A DNA stretch of 64,000 bases from Arcicella rosea (GTDB taxonomy: Bacteria; Bacteroidota; Bacteroidia; Cytophagales; Spirosomataceae). The notes under the pieces are model-generated. The model was given only the letters and a program-made list of their open reading frames with translations. It made no database searches and had not been told where the DNA came from. The stretch is from contig NZ_JBEUMS010000001.1 of NCBI RefSeq assembly GCF_040543805.1, positions 558,001-622,000 on the forward strand. Reading direction: 5' to 3'. Every line of letters starts with the position of its first letter. Within the stretch, counting starts at the first letter, position 1. A program made the translations under genes and the position numbers. This document shows positions 9,580 through 18,606 of this stretch, piece by piece.

Positions 9580-9732
9580 TTTGTAATAGTTGTATTTTAG
9601 GATTGAACAAAATCATTTTCAATACATAAGTTAATAATAAGTTTTTTAGGTTATTTATCTGTTTGGGGCATTTGTATTAACAATAAGCACGCTACTTTAT
9701 AAACATTTGATTATCAATCTCATACCAACATC

Positions 9733-9763
9733 TTGGTTTGGTTTGTTTTTATCCTTAACTTTG
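9733..9763 (+). promoter_or_regulatory. Promoter of rlmN
   Basis: TTG, 20 bases, then TAACTTTG: an exact Bacteroidota -33/-7 match located about 100 bases upstream of the rlmN ATG. Confidence 0.6.
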
Positions 9764-9866
9764 TGCAAAATTAACCTAAAGAGTAAAGACGCCAATCTTT
9801 GCTCTTTTTTTGTCGATAAAAAATAATCTTACTTCCTACAAATTTGAAAGTAAAGATTGCGAAATC

Positions 9867-10946
9867 ATGGAAACAGCAACAATCACCAAAAAAGATATAC
9901 GTAAATTATCGTTGGCTCAAATCAAAGACTTTTTGACTGAGCATGGCGAACAGGGTTTCAGAGCTAAACAGATTTATGAATGGCTTTGGAAAAAATCGGC
10001 TCAGACTTTCGAGGAAATGACGAACCTTTCTAAGAAAACTCGTGAGTTGTTAGAAAATAACTTCGACATCAGAGCGGTTAAAGTATCCGAAAAACAAATC
10101 AGTTCAGACAGAACTATCAAATCATCATTTGAATTATTCGACCATAATTTGGTAGAAGGCGTATTGATTCCTGCCGACGATAGAATGACTGCCTGTGTTT
10201 CTTCACAAGTGGGTTGTTCACTTACTTGTAAATTCTGTGCTACGGGTTATATGGACAGAAAAAGAAACCTCGACCCAGCCGAAATTTACGACCAAGTAGT
10301 TTTGATTCGTGACCAAGCAGAATCGCATTACCAAACTCCGCTTACAAACATTGTTTATATGGGCATGGGCGAACCATTGTTGAATTATGCCAACGTGTTG
10401 TCGTCTATCAATTACATTACTTCACCCGAAGGCTTAGGAATGTCGCCAAAACGCATTACAGTTTCTACGGCAGGTATTGCAAAAATGATTACAAAATTGG
10501 GCGATGATGAAGTGAAATTCAATTTGGCACTTTCGCTTCATGCAGCCAATGACGAAAAGCGTAATCAGATTATGCCCATCAACGAATCCAATACTTTGGA
10601 AGCTCTGAAAGATGCTTTATTGCATTTTTACAAAAAAACAGGCAGTAGAATTACGTTAGAATACATTCTTTTCTATCGTTTTAACGATACTTTGCAAGAT
10701 GCTAAAGAGCTTTGGGAATTTGCCAGACAATTTCCTTGTAAAATCAATATCATCGAATACAACCCAATTGCCGAAGCAAATTATACCAATACTGATCCAC
10801 AAACTTTGGCAAAATTTGCTCAGTTTTTTGAAGGTAAAAATATGGTAATTAATGTGCGTCGTTCAAGAGGAAAAGATATTGATGCCGCTTGTGGACAATT
10901 GGCAGGGAAGAAACCACCAGTCGTGAAAGAAGAAGTTACAGCATAA
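9867..10946 (+). CDS. rlmN: RlmN, 23S rRNA A2503 C2-methyltransferase
   Basis: 359 residues from the ATG at 9867; an upstream in-frame TTG adds 19 non-conserved residues. It is a radical-SAM methyltransferase that methylates C2 of A2503 in 23S rRNA, and in many bacteria A37 of tRNAs. The radical-SAM cluster motif CSLTCKFC is present, along with the GYMDRKRNL segment, the GMGEPLLNY motif, SLHAAND, and the late VRRSRGKDIDAACGQL stretch, which contains the second catalytic cysteine. Length is normal for the family. Its last 11 bases overlap the convergent DUF456 gene. Confidence 0.95.
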   Translation: METATITKKDIRKLSLAQIKDFLTEHGEQGFRAKQIYEWLWKKSAQTFEEMTNLSKKTRELLENNFDIRAVKVSEKQISSDRTIKSSFELFDHNLVEGVLIPADDRMTACVSSQVGCSLTCKFCATGYMDRKRNLDPAEIYDQVVLIRDQAESHYQTPLTNIVYMGMGEPLLNYANVLSSINYITSPEGLGMSPKRITVSTAGIAKMITKLGDDEVKFNLALSLHAANDEKRNQIMPINESNTLEALKDALLHFYKKTGSRITLEYILFYRFNDTLQDAKELWEFARQFPCKINIIEYNPIAEANYTNTDPQTLAKFAQFFEGKNMVINVRRSRGKDIDAACGQLAGKKPPVVKEEVTA

Positions 10947-11430
10947 TCATAAAATACTCTGCGATAGCGATACAAGCGAAGATTAACATTGCCAAACAAA
11001 GTATCACTTTACCAAATATTCCAGCAATCAGCCCTAAAAATGAGCCAATCGCCGCTTTTAGGGCTTTTTTCGGCTCCGCTTTTCCAAGAATTTCACCTAA
11101 AAAAGCTCCAAGAAAAGCTCCAAGAAACATTCCAAAACCAGGAATAATAAATAAGCCTGCAAGTAAGCCAATTGTTGAACCCCAAGCTCCATACTTAGTT
11201 CCACCGAATTTTTTTGTTCCCCAAATGGGTGCGTAATAATCAAAAATACTGATTCCGATAGTCACCAAAGTAAAGAAAGCCAAAGTCTTTCTATCAAAAT
11301 CAGCATACTTGGAGTAATGCAACATAAACAGACCGACCAAACTCAAAGGCGGACCGGGCAATGGCAATACTGCACCAGCCAAACCAACTAAAAGGCATAT
11401 TATTGAACCAATCAATAGCAGTATGTCCAT
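10936..11430 (-). CDS. DUF456 membrane protein
   Basis: 164 residues with about four to five transmembrane segments. The glycine-rich pattern is characteristic of DUF456 (LPLPGPPLSLVG near residue 25, and GFGMFLGAFLGAFLGEILG near 100). The family is widespread in Bacteroidota and of unknown function. Tail-to-tail overlap with rlmN by 11 bases. Confidence 0.8.
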   Translation of the reverse strand: MDILLLIGSIICLLVGLAGAVLPLPGPPLSLVGLFMLHYSKYADFDRKTLAFFTLVTIGISIFDYYAPIWGTKKFGGTKYGAWGSTIGLLAGLFIIPGFGMFLGAFLGAFLGEILGKAEPKKALKAAIGSFLGLIAGIFGKVILCLAMLIFACIAIAEYFMIML

Positions 11431-11540
11431 TTATGAAAGAGTTGTGAATTATGAATGATGATCTTAAAATTCAGTATATCAATATTTTAAAGTTATAACT
11501 CATTATTTATTTTACATAGATTATCTATATCTTATGTTTT

Positions 11541-12224
11541 TTAAACCATTAATTTAAAACCTTCTCCATGAAGATTTAGAATCTGAATTTCGGGTTCTTC
11601 TTTTAAGAATTTTCTTAATTTGGTAATATAAACATCCATACTTCTGGCGTTGAAATAAGTATCATCTCCCCAAACCATTTTTAAAGCAAAACTTCGACTG
11701 ACGGGTTTGCCCATATTTTCACAAAGTAATTTCAATAAAGCTGATTCTTTCGCTGTCAATTTTTGAGATTCGCCGTTTCTTTCCAATAATTGTTTTTCGG
11801 CATCAAATGCAAAACCCCTGATGATGAAATTTGAAATCTTTTCGTTTTGTAATTCTACCTTCTGGCTTCTTCGTAAAACGGCTTGCAGGCGAGCCAACAA
11901 TTCTTCCATCGAAAAGGGTTTGGTCATATAATCATCCGCCCCCAATTTAAAGCCTTGTAAAGTATCTTCTTTCATCGCCTTCGCCGTCAGGAAAATAATA
12001 GGAGTATCTTTATCAGACATTCGTACTTCTTTTGCCAAGGTAAAACCATCCTTTTTTGGCATCATTACATCAAAAATACAAAGGTCATAATCTTGTTGTA
12101 CAAACTTTGTAAGGGCATCGTCGCCATCTTTTGCTAAAATGGTTTCATAGCCTTTTATCGTTAAATATTCTTGAAGTAAAGTACCTAAATTGGGGTCGTC
12201 TTCGGCAAGGAGAATCTTTGTCAT
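11541..12224 (-). CDS. OmpR/PhoB-type response regulator
   Basis: 227 residues. The receiver domain (about 1-115) has the acidic pocket EDD at 8-10, the phosphoacceptor Asp52 in IFDVMMP, and the conserved lysine in MTKPFS. A winged-helix DNA-binding domain follows (about 130-225, with YITKLRKFLKE). It lies 33 bases downstream of a histidine kinase, with which it should form one two-component system. The layout resembles the RprX/RprY pair of Bacteroides. The regulon is unknown. Confidence 0.9.
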   Translation of the reverse strand: MTKILLAEDDPNLGTLLQEYLTIKGYETILAKDGDDALTKFVQQDYDLCIFDVMMPKKDGFTLAKEVRMSDKDTPIIFLTAKAMKEDTLQGFKLGADDYMTKPFSMEELLARLQAVLRRSQKVELQNEKISNFIIRGFAFDAEKQLLERNGESQKLTAKESALLKLLCENMGKPVSRSFALKMVWGDDTYFNARSMDVYITKLRKFLKEEPEIQILNLHGEGFKLMV

Positions 12225-12257
12225 GTTAATAATAGGGATAATGCTTAAATGTATATT

Positions 12258-14015
12258 TTAACTTAGCTGTGACGTAATATCAATCGGTAAAATTACCTCA
12301 AATTCGCTTCCTTCGTTGATTTTACTTTGGACGTTTATTTTACCATGATGTTCTTGAATCATTTTCTTAACATAACTCAAACCCAATCCAAAACCTTTTA
12401 CATCGTGTAAATTACCCGTAGGAACTCTATAGAATTTTTCAAAAATATTCTTCAAAGATTCTTTACTTATCCCGATTCCTTTGTCTTTTATCGTAATCGA
12501 AATCCCTTTTTCGGTATTCTTCGTAGCAATGGTAATTTCAGGTTTTTCAGGCGAATATTTGTTGGCATTATCTAAAAGGTTAAAGATAATATTGGTCAAA
12601 TGTACTTCATCCGCTTCAATTTCCGTGATTTCTGCTTGTAAATCTAAATCAATGATACCTTCACGAAGTTCAATTTGCGGACTAATATTTTCTAATACTT
12701 TCTCTATAATTTCATGAACGTCAACGGTTTTTAGTTTCAATTGTACGTCTCCTCTTTCCATTTGTGCCGTTTGAAGTACTTTCTCTACTTGCGAACCCAA
12801 ACGTTTGTTTTCATCTCGAATAATGCCTAAATAACGCTTAAACATCGACGGACTAGCTGCTACGGCTTCGTCTTGTAACATCTGAGTTGCCAACGAAATC
12901 GTAGAAATTGGCGTCTTAAACTCATGCGTCATGTTATTGATGAAATCATTTTTAATATCAGCCAATTGTTTTTGCTTCACAATGGTACTTACTGCCACAT
13001 AAAAACAACTCAAAACCACTAAAATCAACAACAATGAAGTTGCGTACATCACCCAAATATTTCGGATAATGTAGCGGTCTTGATTCGGGAAATATACTCT
13101 TAAATAATTTTCAGAATTGGCATAATCATTCGGAAAAAGATTGACTGTATAAGTATCTTTGTCGTTCTTCAAACCTGTCATTTTATACTTCATCGAAGAA
13201 GCATAATGTAAATAATTAGGTTCTTCTTGGCTACTAATTCCGTACTCAAAAGGGATTTCAATCCCCTTCATTTTGATTTCATATTTCAACAAAGAATCTA
13301 GTACTAAATAATTGATTCTGTCATAAATACTTCTCTTTTTGAACAGAAAATCATTGAAAACCTCTTTAGCCATTTCGGCTTTATTCATTACTTTATCTTG
13401 CGTTCCTAAAGGGTCAACAATTTTATCAACATGTTTTTTGTTTACTTGTTTTTTTCTTGCTGCTGATAATTCAGCTTTTCGCATAGAATCTTGTTTTTGA
13501 AGCGTATTTTGGTGTTGTTGCAATGCTTCCGAAAAAATTTCGTCTAATTGTTTATGTTCATTCAAACGATTTTGAAAATCTTGAATGTCAATATTCATTG
13601 AAAATTCCTGATATTCTCTAATTTCCCCATTAGGCAAAATTTCCGTTCCTTTCGACACCAAAATATCTGAAGGAAATGGCGTCCCTCCTACTTTATCTAA
13701 ACCAATCCCAGTTTGGTTTGAAGCAATTGGTATTTTTTGCTTTGGAGTTTCAATTGGCTTCTCAGTAATAGGTTTCGCAATTGCCATTAGCTGTTTTTGC
13801 TTTTCCTCCGCTTCTACTTTTCGTTGTACAAAATAGTAAAATTCTTGTTTTCCAAGCTTGCGAACTACCTGTTGCATGGCATCTCGAACATCACTTCCAA
13901 ATTGGTCATTTTTAGAGCGAACCGTAAATCCTAGCCAATACATTTGAAAGGCAATTAAACCTAATAAAGCAAAAGCCATCAAAGCAATTATATATTGTAT
14001 TTTCCGCTTAGTCAT
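12258..14015 (-). CDS. Sensor histidine kinase
   Basis: 585 residues. There is a transmembrane helix at about 8-28, a periplasmic sensor of about 290 residues with no recognised domain (glutamine- and lysine-rich between 85 and 220), and a second transmembrane helix near 320-345. The HisKA domain carries the phosphoacceptor in NMTHEFKTPIS. The HATPase domain has the N box (NIIFNLLDNANKYS), the DKGIGIS box and GFGLGLSYVKK. It phosphorylates the adjacent response regulator. A TAATTTTG element on the minus strand at 14201-14208 may be its -7 box, though a -33 partner is not clear. Confidence 0.9.
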   Translation of the reverse strand: MTKRKIQYIIALMAFALLGLIAFQMYWLGFTVRSKNDQFGSDVRDAMQQVVRKLGKQEFYYFVQRKVEAEEKQKQLMAIAKPITEKPIETPKQKIPIASNQTGIGLDKVGGTPFPSDILVSKGTEILPNGEIREYQEFSMNIDIQDFQNRLNEHKQLDEIFSEALQQHQNTLQKQDSMRKAELSAARKKQVNKKHVDKIVDPLGTQDKVMNKAEMAKEVFNDFLFKKRSIYDRINYLVLDSLLKYEIKMKGIEIPFEYGISSQEEPNYLHYASSMKYKMTGLKNDKDTYTVNLFPNDYANSENYLRVYFPNQDRYIIRNIWVMYATSLLLILVVLSCFYVAVSTIVKQKQLADIKNDFINNMTHEFKTPISTISLATQMLQDEAVAASPSMFKRYLGIIRDENKRLGSQVEKVLQTAQMERGDVQLKLKTVDVHEIIEKVLENISPQIELREGIIDLDLQAEITEIEADEVHLTNIIFNLLDNANKYSPEKPEITIATKNTEKGISITIKDKGIGISKESLKNIFEKFYRVPTGNLHDVKGFGLGLSYVKKMIQEHHGKINVQSKINEGSEFEVILPIDITSQLS

Positions 14016-14262
14016 TCTTAATCATTAATATTTATTGAACTGTAAACATTAAGCTATAAGCACTTTTTAACCATTATAAGTGGCTCGTTTCTTTCAATTG
14101 CTTGTACTTATACACTTTAAAACAAGCTAAACCCTTAAAAATATTGTGCTTATAGCAGCTTTGCAACATTTTTATTTTTAGCGTGTCTATTACAGCGCAA
14201 CAAAATTAAACTAATTCTTAAGCAATTTATTTCGTTTAACATCTTTTAACAAAGTTTAAAGG

Positions 14263-14291
14263 TTTGATATAGAATAGGTTGATTAAGTTTG
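14263..14291 (+). promoter_or_regulatory. Possible promoter of the T9SS-cargo gene
   Basis: TTTG, 17 bases, then TAAGTTTG. The -7 element is an exact match but the spacing is 2 to 3 bases short. It ends 50 bases before the ATG. Confidence 0.35.
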
Positions 14292-14341
14292 TTTCATGTA
14301 ATCTTTACATGATTTTTTTTACTCAAAAAACAAAAATCACT

Positions 14342-15118
14342 ATGCAAAAGAACATCAAAATTTTCGGAACAGCGATCTTGTTTGCAGTTAGTATGACTGC
14401 AATGGCACAAAAAAGTACTTCTCAAAATATTGAGGAAAAAGACGGCAAAATTAAAATTCATGTAGAATCTACAGAAAACGGACAAAAACAAGTTTTCGAC
14501 CGTACTTACAATGCCGAAGGAATGAATGCAGAACAAAAAGAAGATCTTATTAACCGTATTACTGATTCTTTATCAACAACTTTAGGAAAAGGCGAAAGAA
14601 AGCAAATTAGAATTAAAGTTGATAGAGGAAATGAAAGATTTGCACAGTCATTTAAAGCTCCGAGAAATGAGCAAAAACGCATTGAAATCTACAAAGATGG
14701 CAAAAGAATAGAAAAGGATTTTGACAGAAACGACCACAAAGAATTTCACTTCGATTTTGACCATGACAAACTTTTAGGTTCATTAAAACCAGCCATGAAA
14801 GAATTCAAGTTTAAATTCGATCACGACTTCAAAGATTTTGAGCCTTTCAGCGATTCAAAAACAGTTAAAGCCTTGAAAATTTATCCAAACAAACCTTTTG
14901 ATAATAAATTGAATCTTAAATTTTACACACCTGAAAAAGGAGATGTAAATGTTACGGTGACAGATGTGAATGGAAAAGAAGTAGGTTCTCAGAAATTCAA
15001 AGATTTCCAAGGTGATTTTATGGGTCAAGTAGAATTAAAGAAAAATACTAAAGGAACACTTTTTGTAACCGTAACACAACGTGAAGATGGTACTGCAAAA
15101 AGAGTTGTTATTGAATAA
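14342..15118 (+). CDS. Secreted protein with probable T9SS C-terminal domain
   Basis: 258 residues from the ATG at 14342. An open extension from 14279 is not needed and would bury the signal peptide. The signal peptide (about 1-22) ends in AMAQ. The middle is charged and rich in Asp, Lys and Phe (HFDFDHDKLLGS, FKFKFDHDFKDFEPF). The last 75 residues start with LKIYPNKPFDNKLNL and end in a beta-rich segment with VTDVNGKEV and RVVIE, resembling the type A sorting domain of type IX cargo, although the usual PNP is PNK here. Its location would be the cell surface or outside. Its own function is unknown. Confidence 0.65.
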   Translation: MQKNIKIFGTAILFAVSMTAMAQKSTSQNIEEKDGKIKIHVESTENGQKQVFDRTYNAEGMNAEQKEDLINRITDSLSTTLGKGERKQIRIKVDRGNERFAQSFKAPRNEQKRIEIYKDGKRIEKDFDRNDHKEFHFDFDHDKLLGSLKPAMKEFKFKFDHDFKDFEPFSDSKTVKALKIYPNKPFDNKLNLKFYTPEKGDVNVTVTDVNGKEVGSQKFKDFQGDFMGQVELKKNTKGTLFVTVTQREDGTAKRVVIE

Positions 15119-15148
15119 ATAAATTGATTGGAATGTTTCGTTTTACAG

Positions 15149-15180
15149 AAAGAGTAATTGTTTAAAAGCAGTTACTCTTT
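15149..15180 (+). terminator. Terminator after the T9SS-cargo gene
   Basis: AAAGAGTAA pairs with TTACTCTTT and is followed by TTTGTTT. It lies 30 bases after the stop and sits between convergent genes, so it may serve both. Confidence 0.7.
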
Positions 15181-15185
15181 TTTGT

Positions 15186-15908
15186 TTATAGCCTGATAAT
15201 GAAATGAGTATGCAAAGTGTTTTCTTCATCAAACTCAACCAAGCTCGCTCTTTGTCTATGATTCCACATGTAACCAATCTCAGTTGTAAAATGCGGAGAA
15301 AATGCGTGACTAAACATCAAGGTAAGCTGGTTTTGACTAAAATTATTGGCTGGTAAATTAGGTGGAATATTCAAAAGTGGTTCTTCACTGACATACATAA
15401 TATTGTTTTTATTCAGATTATACCTCCACTGAATCCGTAAACGAATCCTAGCTTGCTCGTCTCCAAAAGTATTATCACTTCTTTTAAACAAACGATATTC
15501 ATAACCAAATCTTGACCTAAAAGTCCATTTTGGGCTCAATACTTTAGTCCATTCTAAATAAGCAACAGGTCTTATTTCCAAACGCACAGGTCTTTTTAAA
15601 TCATCCACTTTTCCATAAAGTGGGAAAGTATTAAAAACAATGGGAGCAAGACTTACTGCCCAATTTCCCTTTCTATAAACTGTCGAAATTCTGTAAGCTT
15701 CCACATATCTTGAATCGAAAAGATTATAATTTCCTTTACTAAAATCATTTTGTCTTCGGTAAAGAAAGTCTGCATTCACATCAAAATACTTACTTATTTT
15801 TTTTTGAATTGAAACCCTTGACCACAAAGTATAGTGTGGATAATTTTGGGCATAACTTGAAAAGCTCGCTAAAAAAATCATAGCAAAGCCCCAAACATAT
15901 TTTTTCAT
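15186..15908 (-). CDS. DUF2490 family outer-membrane protein
   Basis: 240 residues with a signal peptide (about 1-20, ending in SYAQ). Alternating hydrophobic/polar segments with many aromatic residues are typical of a small beta-barrel. The pattern (LWSRVSIQKKISKYFDVNAD, FLYRRQNDF, RFGYEYRLFK, a terminal aromatic/leucine strand) fits DUF2490. Location is the outer membrane; function unknown. The 256 bases between it and tRNA-Gly hold only the tRNA promoter. Confidence 0.7.
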   Translation of the reverse strand: MKKYVWGFAMIFLASFSSYAQNYPHYTLWSRVSIQKKISKYFDVNADFLYRRQNDFSKGNYNLFDSRYVEAYRISTVYRKGNWAVSLAPIVFNTFPLYGKVDDLKRPVRLEIRPVAYLEWTKVLSPKWTFRSRFGYEYRLFKRSDNTFGDEQARIRLRIQWRYNLNKNNIMYVSEEPLLNIPPNLPANNFSQNQLTLMFSHAFSPHFTTEIGYMWNHRQRASLVEFDEENTLHTHFIIRL

Positions 15909-16087
15909 TTAAAGCAGTTAATAAATATCCTACAAATTACATGAATACTTAGCTACTTTCCAATTTTACACCCTCTATCACCTTTAAATGGACAAAAAAT
16001 CTAAAAAAAGTTTCAAGCTTAATTCAAACATAATCAGCGATTTATAAATTTTGTGAGATTTTTTTATTAAAAATTTTCACAAAAAGC

Positions 16088-16118
16088 TTGCACAGACGAA
16101 TTACATCGCATAATTTTG
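16088..16118 (+). promoter_or_regulatory. Promoter of tRNA-Gly/tRNA-Leu
   Basis: TTG, 20 bases, TAATTTTG: an exact Bacteroidota promoter about 46 bases before tRNA-Gly. Confidence 0.65.
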
Positions 16119-16164
16119 CACCACAATTCAACGGAATTATAACAACAATTCAAAAGAATCACAA

Positions 16165-16237
16165 GCGAAAGTAGCTCAGCTGGTAGAGCGCAACCTTGCC
16201 AAGGTTGAGGTCGCGAGTTCGAACCTCGTCTTTCGCT
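16165..16237 (+). tRNA. tRNA-Gly (GCC)
   Basis: A 73-nt cloverleaf with acceptor GCGAAAG/CTTTCGC, anticodon loop TTGCCAA (GCC) and T arm GCGAGTTCGAACCTCGT. Discriminator T; no encoded CCA. Confidence 0.95.
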
Positions 16238-16247
16238 CAGCTTATAG

Positions 16248-16268
16248 AAGCACCTTACGGTGCTTTTT
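16248..16268 (+). terminator. Hairpin between tRNA-Gly and tRNA-Leu
   Basis: AAGCACC-TTAC-GGTGCTT followed by TTT. It looks like an intrinsic terminator, yet only 36 bases separate it from tRNA-Leu, so read-through or a very short promoter must serve the latter. Confidence 0.6.
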
Positions 16269-16304
16269 AAGTTTAAGAGATTAAGGTTACAACTTTAATT
16301 TCAT

Positions 16305-16388
16305 GCCAGGGTGGTGGAACTGGTAGACACGCAGGACTTAAAATCCTGTGAACGCAAGTTCGTACGGGTTCGATTCCCGTCCCCGGTA
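16305..16388 (+). tRNA. tRNA-Leu (TAA), integration target
   Basis: An 84-nt class II tRNA. Anticodon stem CAGGA/TCCTG with loop CTTAAAA gives anticodon TAA. The long variable arm has GAAC-GCAA-GTTC and the T arm is ACGGG-TTCGATT-CCCGT. The acceptor is GCCAGGG/CCCCGGT, which leaves an A4-C69 mismatch and a terminal G-T pair. Discriminator A; no CCA. Everything from the anticodon arm onward is duplicated at the right end of the island, so this gene is the attachment site and its 3' half is now element-borne. Confidence 0.92.
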
Positions 16389-16390
16389 CA
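16334..16390 (+). repeat. attL: 57-bp direct repeat
   Basis: The 3' two-thirds of tRNA-Leu plus two bases, identical to 62833-62889. The two copies bound the 46.5-kb island, as expected from site-specific integration into a tRNA gene. Confidence 0.92.
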
Positions 16391-16398
16391 GTTTAAAG

Positions 16399-16428
16399 AG
16401 GGTTTTTACAGTAAAATGTAAGAACCCT
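16399..16428 (+). terminator. Island-borne terminator for tRNA-Leu
   Basis: AGGGTTTTTACA pairs with TGTAAGAACCCT (one G-T) and is followed by TTTTTTAT. It replaces the original chromosomal terminator, which is now at 62897-62940. Confidence 0.75.
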
Positions 16429-16432
16429 TTTT

Positions 16433-16457
16433 TATTTGGTACAACATAGGTACAACA
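16433..16457 (+). repeat. Putative integrase arm site, left copy
   Basis: A 25-base sequence containing GGTACAACAtaGGTACAACA, itself a 9-bp tandem repeat, is found again at 62705-62729 in the same orientation. Position just inside each att repeat suggests arm-type binding sites for the integrase. Confidence 0.6.
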
Positions 16458-16640
16458 TTTTTTTCGCATAAATTAGGGCAAAAAAAACTGCAAATTCCCT
16501 GAAAAAATTATAAGCTTTTAGTTTAAGCCTTCACTTCCCTATCGTTATTCTTTTCTTACAAATAAATCACACGACACATAAACATGCTTATTGAATGTTT
16601 CCTTATTTTTAAGAAAATATCTCATTAACGCCCTTGTATC

Positions 16641-17912
16641 ATGTTACTCGAATTCACTGTCGGCAACTATCTTTCAACTAAGAATAAAACAACACTTAGC
16701 CTATTCGCTGTGCCTATCAAGGAGCATAAAGAAACAAACATATTTTCTACAGAGCGTTATGAGTTGTTAAAAGGTGCAGTTATCTATGGGGCTAATTCCA
16801 GTGGGAAAAGCAATTTCATTAAGGCAATATCTACCATGAGAAGATTAGTGCTGCAATCGTTTGAGCAATCCTCTACTGCTGAGTTGGATATTGCCCCTTT
16901 TCTTTTGAGTACAGAAACTGAAAAAACAGATTCTTTTTTTGAAGCTGTTTTTTCAGTTGATAATATTCGTTATCGCTATGGCTTTGAACTAGACAACCAT
17001 AGCATCAATACAGAATGGCTTTTTGAATCTCAAAAGAAAACTGAAAAACCTTTATTTATTAGAGAGCATGATAGAATAGAAGTTATGAGCAGGTCTTTCC
17101 CAGAAGGTAAAGATTTAGAAAAACGTACGAGAGATAACGCTTTATTCCTTGCTGTTGTAGACCAGTTTAACGGGAAAGTCTCAAAAAAAATCATGAAGTG
17201 GTTTAATAATTTTATTACTATTTCAGGATTAAAGCATGAAGGATATAAAGGTTTGACTTTGGAAATGCTGGAAAATAAGCAAACTCAAGCCACTTTATTG
17301 AGCTTTTGCAAAACACTAGATTTAGGATTTGATGATTTAGCTATTTCTAAAAAACCATTCGACCAAAAAGAACTTCCAAGTGACTTGCCCGAAGGGCTGG
17401 TAAAGCAGTTACTCACAGATTTTGAAGGCGCATTTAAAATCGACATCAAAACAACTCACAAAAAATATGATGTTAAAAATAAAGTCATTGAACAAATAGA
17501 ATTTGATATGCGTAGTCAAGAATCTTCTGGTACAAATAAGTTATTTAATATTTCTGGTTCTATATTCAATGTACTCAACAATGGGGGCTTACTGGTAATT
17601 GATGATTTGCACACCAGTTTACATCCTCTACTAACGATAGCCATTACAAAGCTTTTTAACTCAAAAGAATGTAATCGTAACAACGCACAGCTAATTTTCG
17701 CTACACATGACACAAACATATTGAATTACGGCAATTATCGAAGAGACCAGATTTATTTTGTCGAAAAGAATAAGTACGGAGAATCAGAGATGTATTCACT
17801 TGTTGAATATAAAGAAGCTGGAAAAACTATTCGAAGAAACAAGGATTATCTTGAAGGTCGGTATGGTGCTATTCCGTTCATTAGTAATCTTTCAGGGATA
17901 GTTACAAAATAG
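16641..17912 (+). CDS. AAA family ATPase (AbiL/RloA-like), orphan
   Basis: 423 residues of an ABC/SMC-like ATPase. Walker A is GANSSGKSN (50-58); a serine/glycine signature region precedes the Walker B LLVIDDLHTSLHP (about 318); a switch histidine lies in FATHDTNIL (about 355). The N-terminal start LLEFTVGNYLSTKN is typical of the AAA_21/AbiL-RloA group, whose members often act in anti-phage or abortive-infection pairs. No RloB or other effector follows; the next gene is a small HTH protein. The Walker B acidic pair is D-D rather than D-E. The defence role is therefore inferred. Confidence 0.7.
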   Translation: MLLEFTVGNYLSTKNKTTLSLFAVPIKEHKETNIFSTERYELLKGAVIYGANSSGKSNFIKAISTMRRLVLQSFEQSSTAELDIAPFLLSTETEKTDSFFEAVFSVDNIRYRYGFELDNHSINTEWLFESQKKTEKPLFIREHDRIEVMSRSFPEGKDLEKRTRDNALFLAVVDQFNGKVSKKIMKWFNNFITISGLKHEGYKGLTLEMLENKQTQATLLSFCKTLDLGFDDLAISKKPFDQKELPSDLPEGLVKQLLTDFEGAFKIDIKTTHKKYDVKNKVIEQIEFDMRSQESSGTNKLFNISGSIFNVLNNGGLLVIDDLHTSLHPLLTIAITKLFNSKECNRNNAQLIFATHDTNILNYGNYRRDQIYFVEKNKYGESEMYSLVEYKEAGKTIRRNKDYLEGRYGAIPFISNLSGIVTK

Positions 17913-18020
17913 CAAGGACAATAAAAACCAGAAGATAATCTGAATAAATATGATGGCGCATATCAAATAATTTTTTAAATTTAATTGATTATTTCATCCA
18001 CCCTCTTCCATTCAAAATTC

Positions 18021-18290
18021 ATGCAAGTCATCTGCCTAGAAGAATCTGCCTTTTATGCTTTAGTCGAGCAAGTTGTCGCACGGCTAAAAGAAACGAACAA
18101 AGTGGAAAAGGAAAAATGGATTTCTGACGAGCAAGCCATGCAACTCTTGAATATCAAATCAAAAACTACATTACAGAAATTGAGGGATGAAGGGAAAATT
18201 AGATTTTCTCAACCGCAAAAGAAAATCATCCTCTACGACAGAGATTCAATTGACAAGTATCTTGAGGGCAATGTTCATAAAATATTTTAG
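18021..18290 (+). CDS. Helix-turn-helix protein (excisionase-like)
   Basis: 89 residues from the ATG at 18021; the open frame starts earlier at a TTG. The C-terminal 45 residues (WISDEQAMQLLNIKSKTTLQ, then DEGKIRFSQPQKKIILYDRD) match the winged-helix HTH_17/MerR-like domain common in Bacteroidota mobile elements, where such proteins control excision or neighbouring genes. It is single-domain with no catalytic part. It may regulate island excision. Confidence 0.7.
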   Translation: MQVICLEESAFYALVEQVVARLKETNKVEKEKWISDEQAMQLLNIKSKTTLQKLRDEGKIRFSQPQKKIILYDRDSIDKYLEGNVHKIF

Positions 18291-18330
18291 CTATCGCAAG
18301 ATTTGACCCCTTATAAACAACAATCAAACA

Positions 18331-18606
18331 ATGAACGAGCAAGAAAATACGGATTTGTACATCAAAGGCTTTAATCAAGGCTACATGATAGCCGCATACG
18401 AACCAGAGCTTTCAGAAAAACTTTCAAAGACGACTGGAGAAAGTTCTTTCATTTCTGGCATTCAGGATGGAAGGCAACAATACTTGGATGAAAGATTTAA
18501 AGAGAAAATGCCGTCTTGGTTGAAAAATAATCCTTTTGAAGAAAAGGATAGCAAATCAATGACAAATGAAAAGGATAAAGACTTTGATATTGAACATGAG
18601 CGATAA
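18331..18606 (+). CDS. Hypothetical acidic small protein
   Basis: 91 residues, hydrophilic, with a charged tail (EKDSKSMTNEKDKDFDIEHE). There is an N-terminal glycine/aromatic patch (YIKGFNQGYMIAAYEPEL). No known domain is recognised. It follows the HTH gene by 40 bases and ends exactly where the convergent gene at 18607 ends. Function unknown. Confidence 0.45.
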   Translation: MNEQENTDLYIKGFNQGYMIAAYEPELSEKLSKTTGESSFISGIQDGRQQYLDERFKEKMPSWLKNNPFEEKDSKSMTNEKDKDFDIEHER

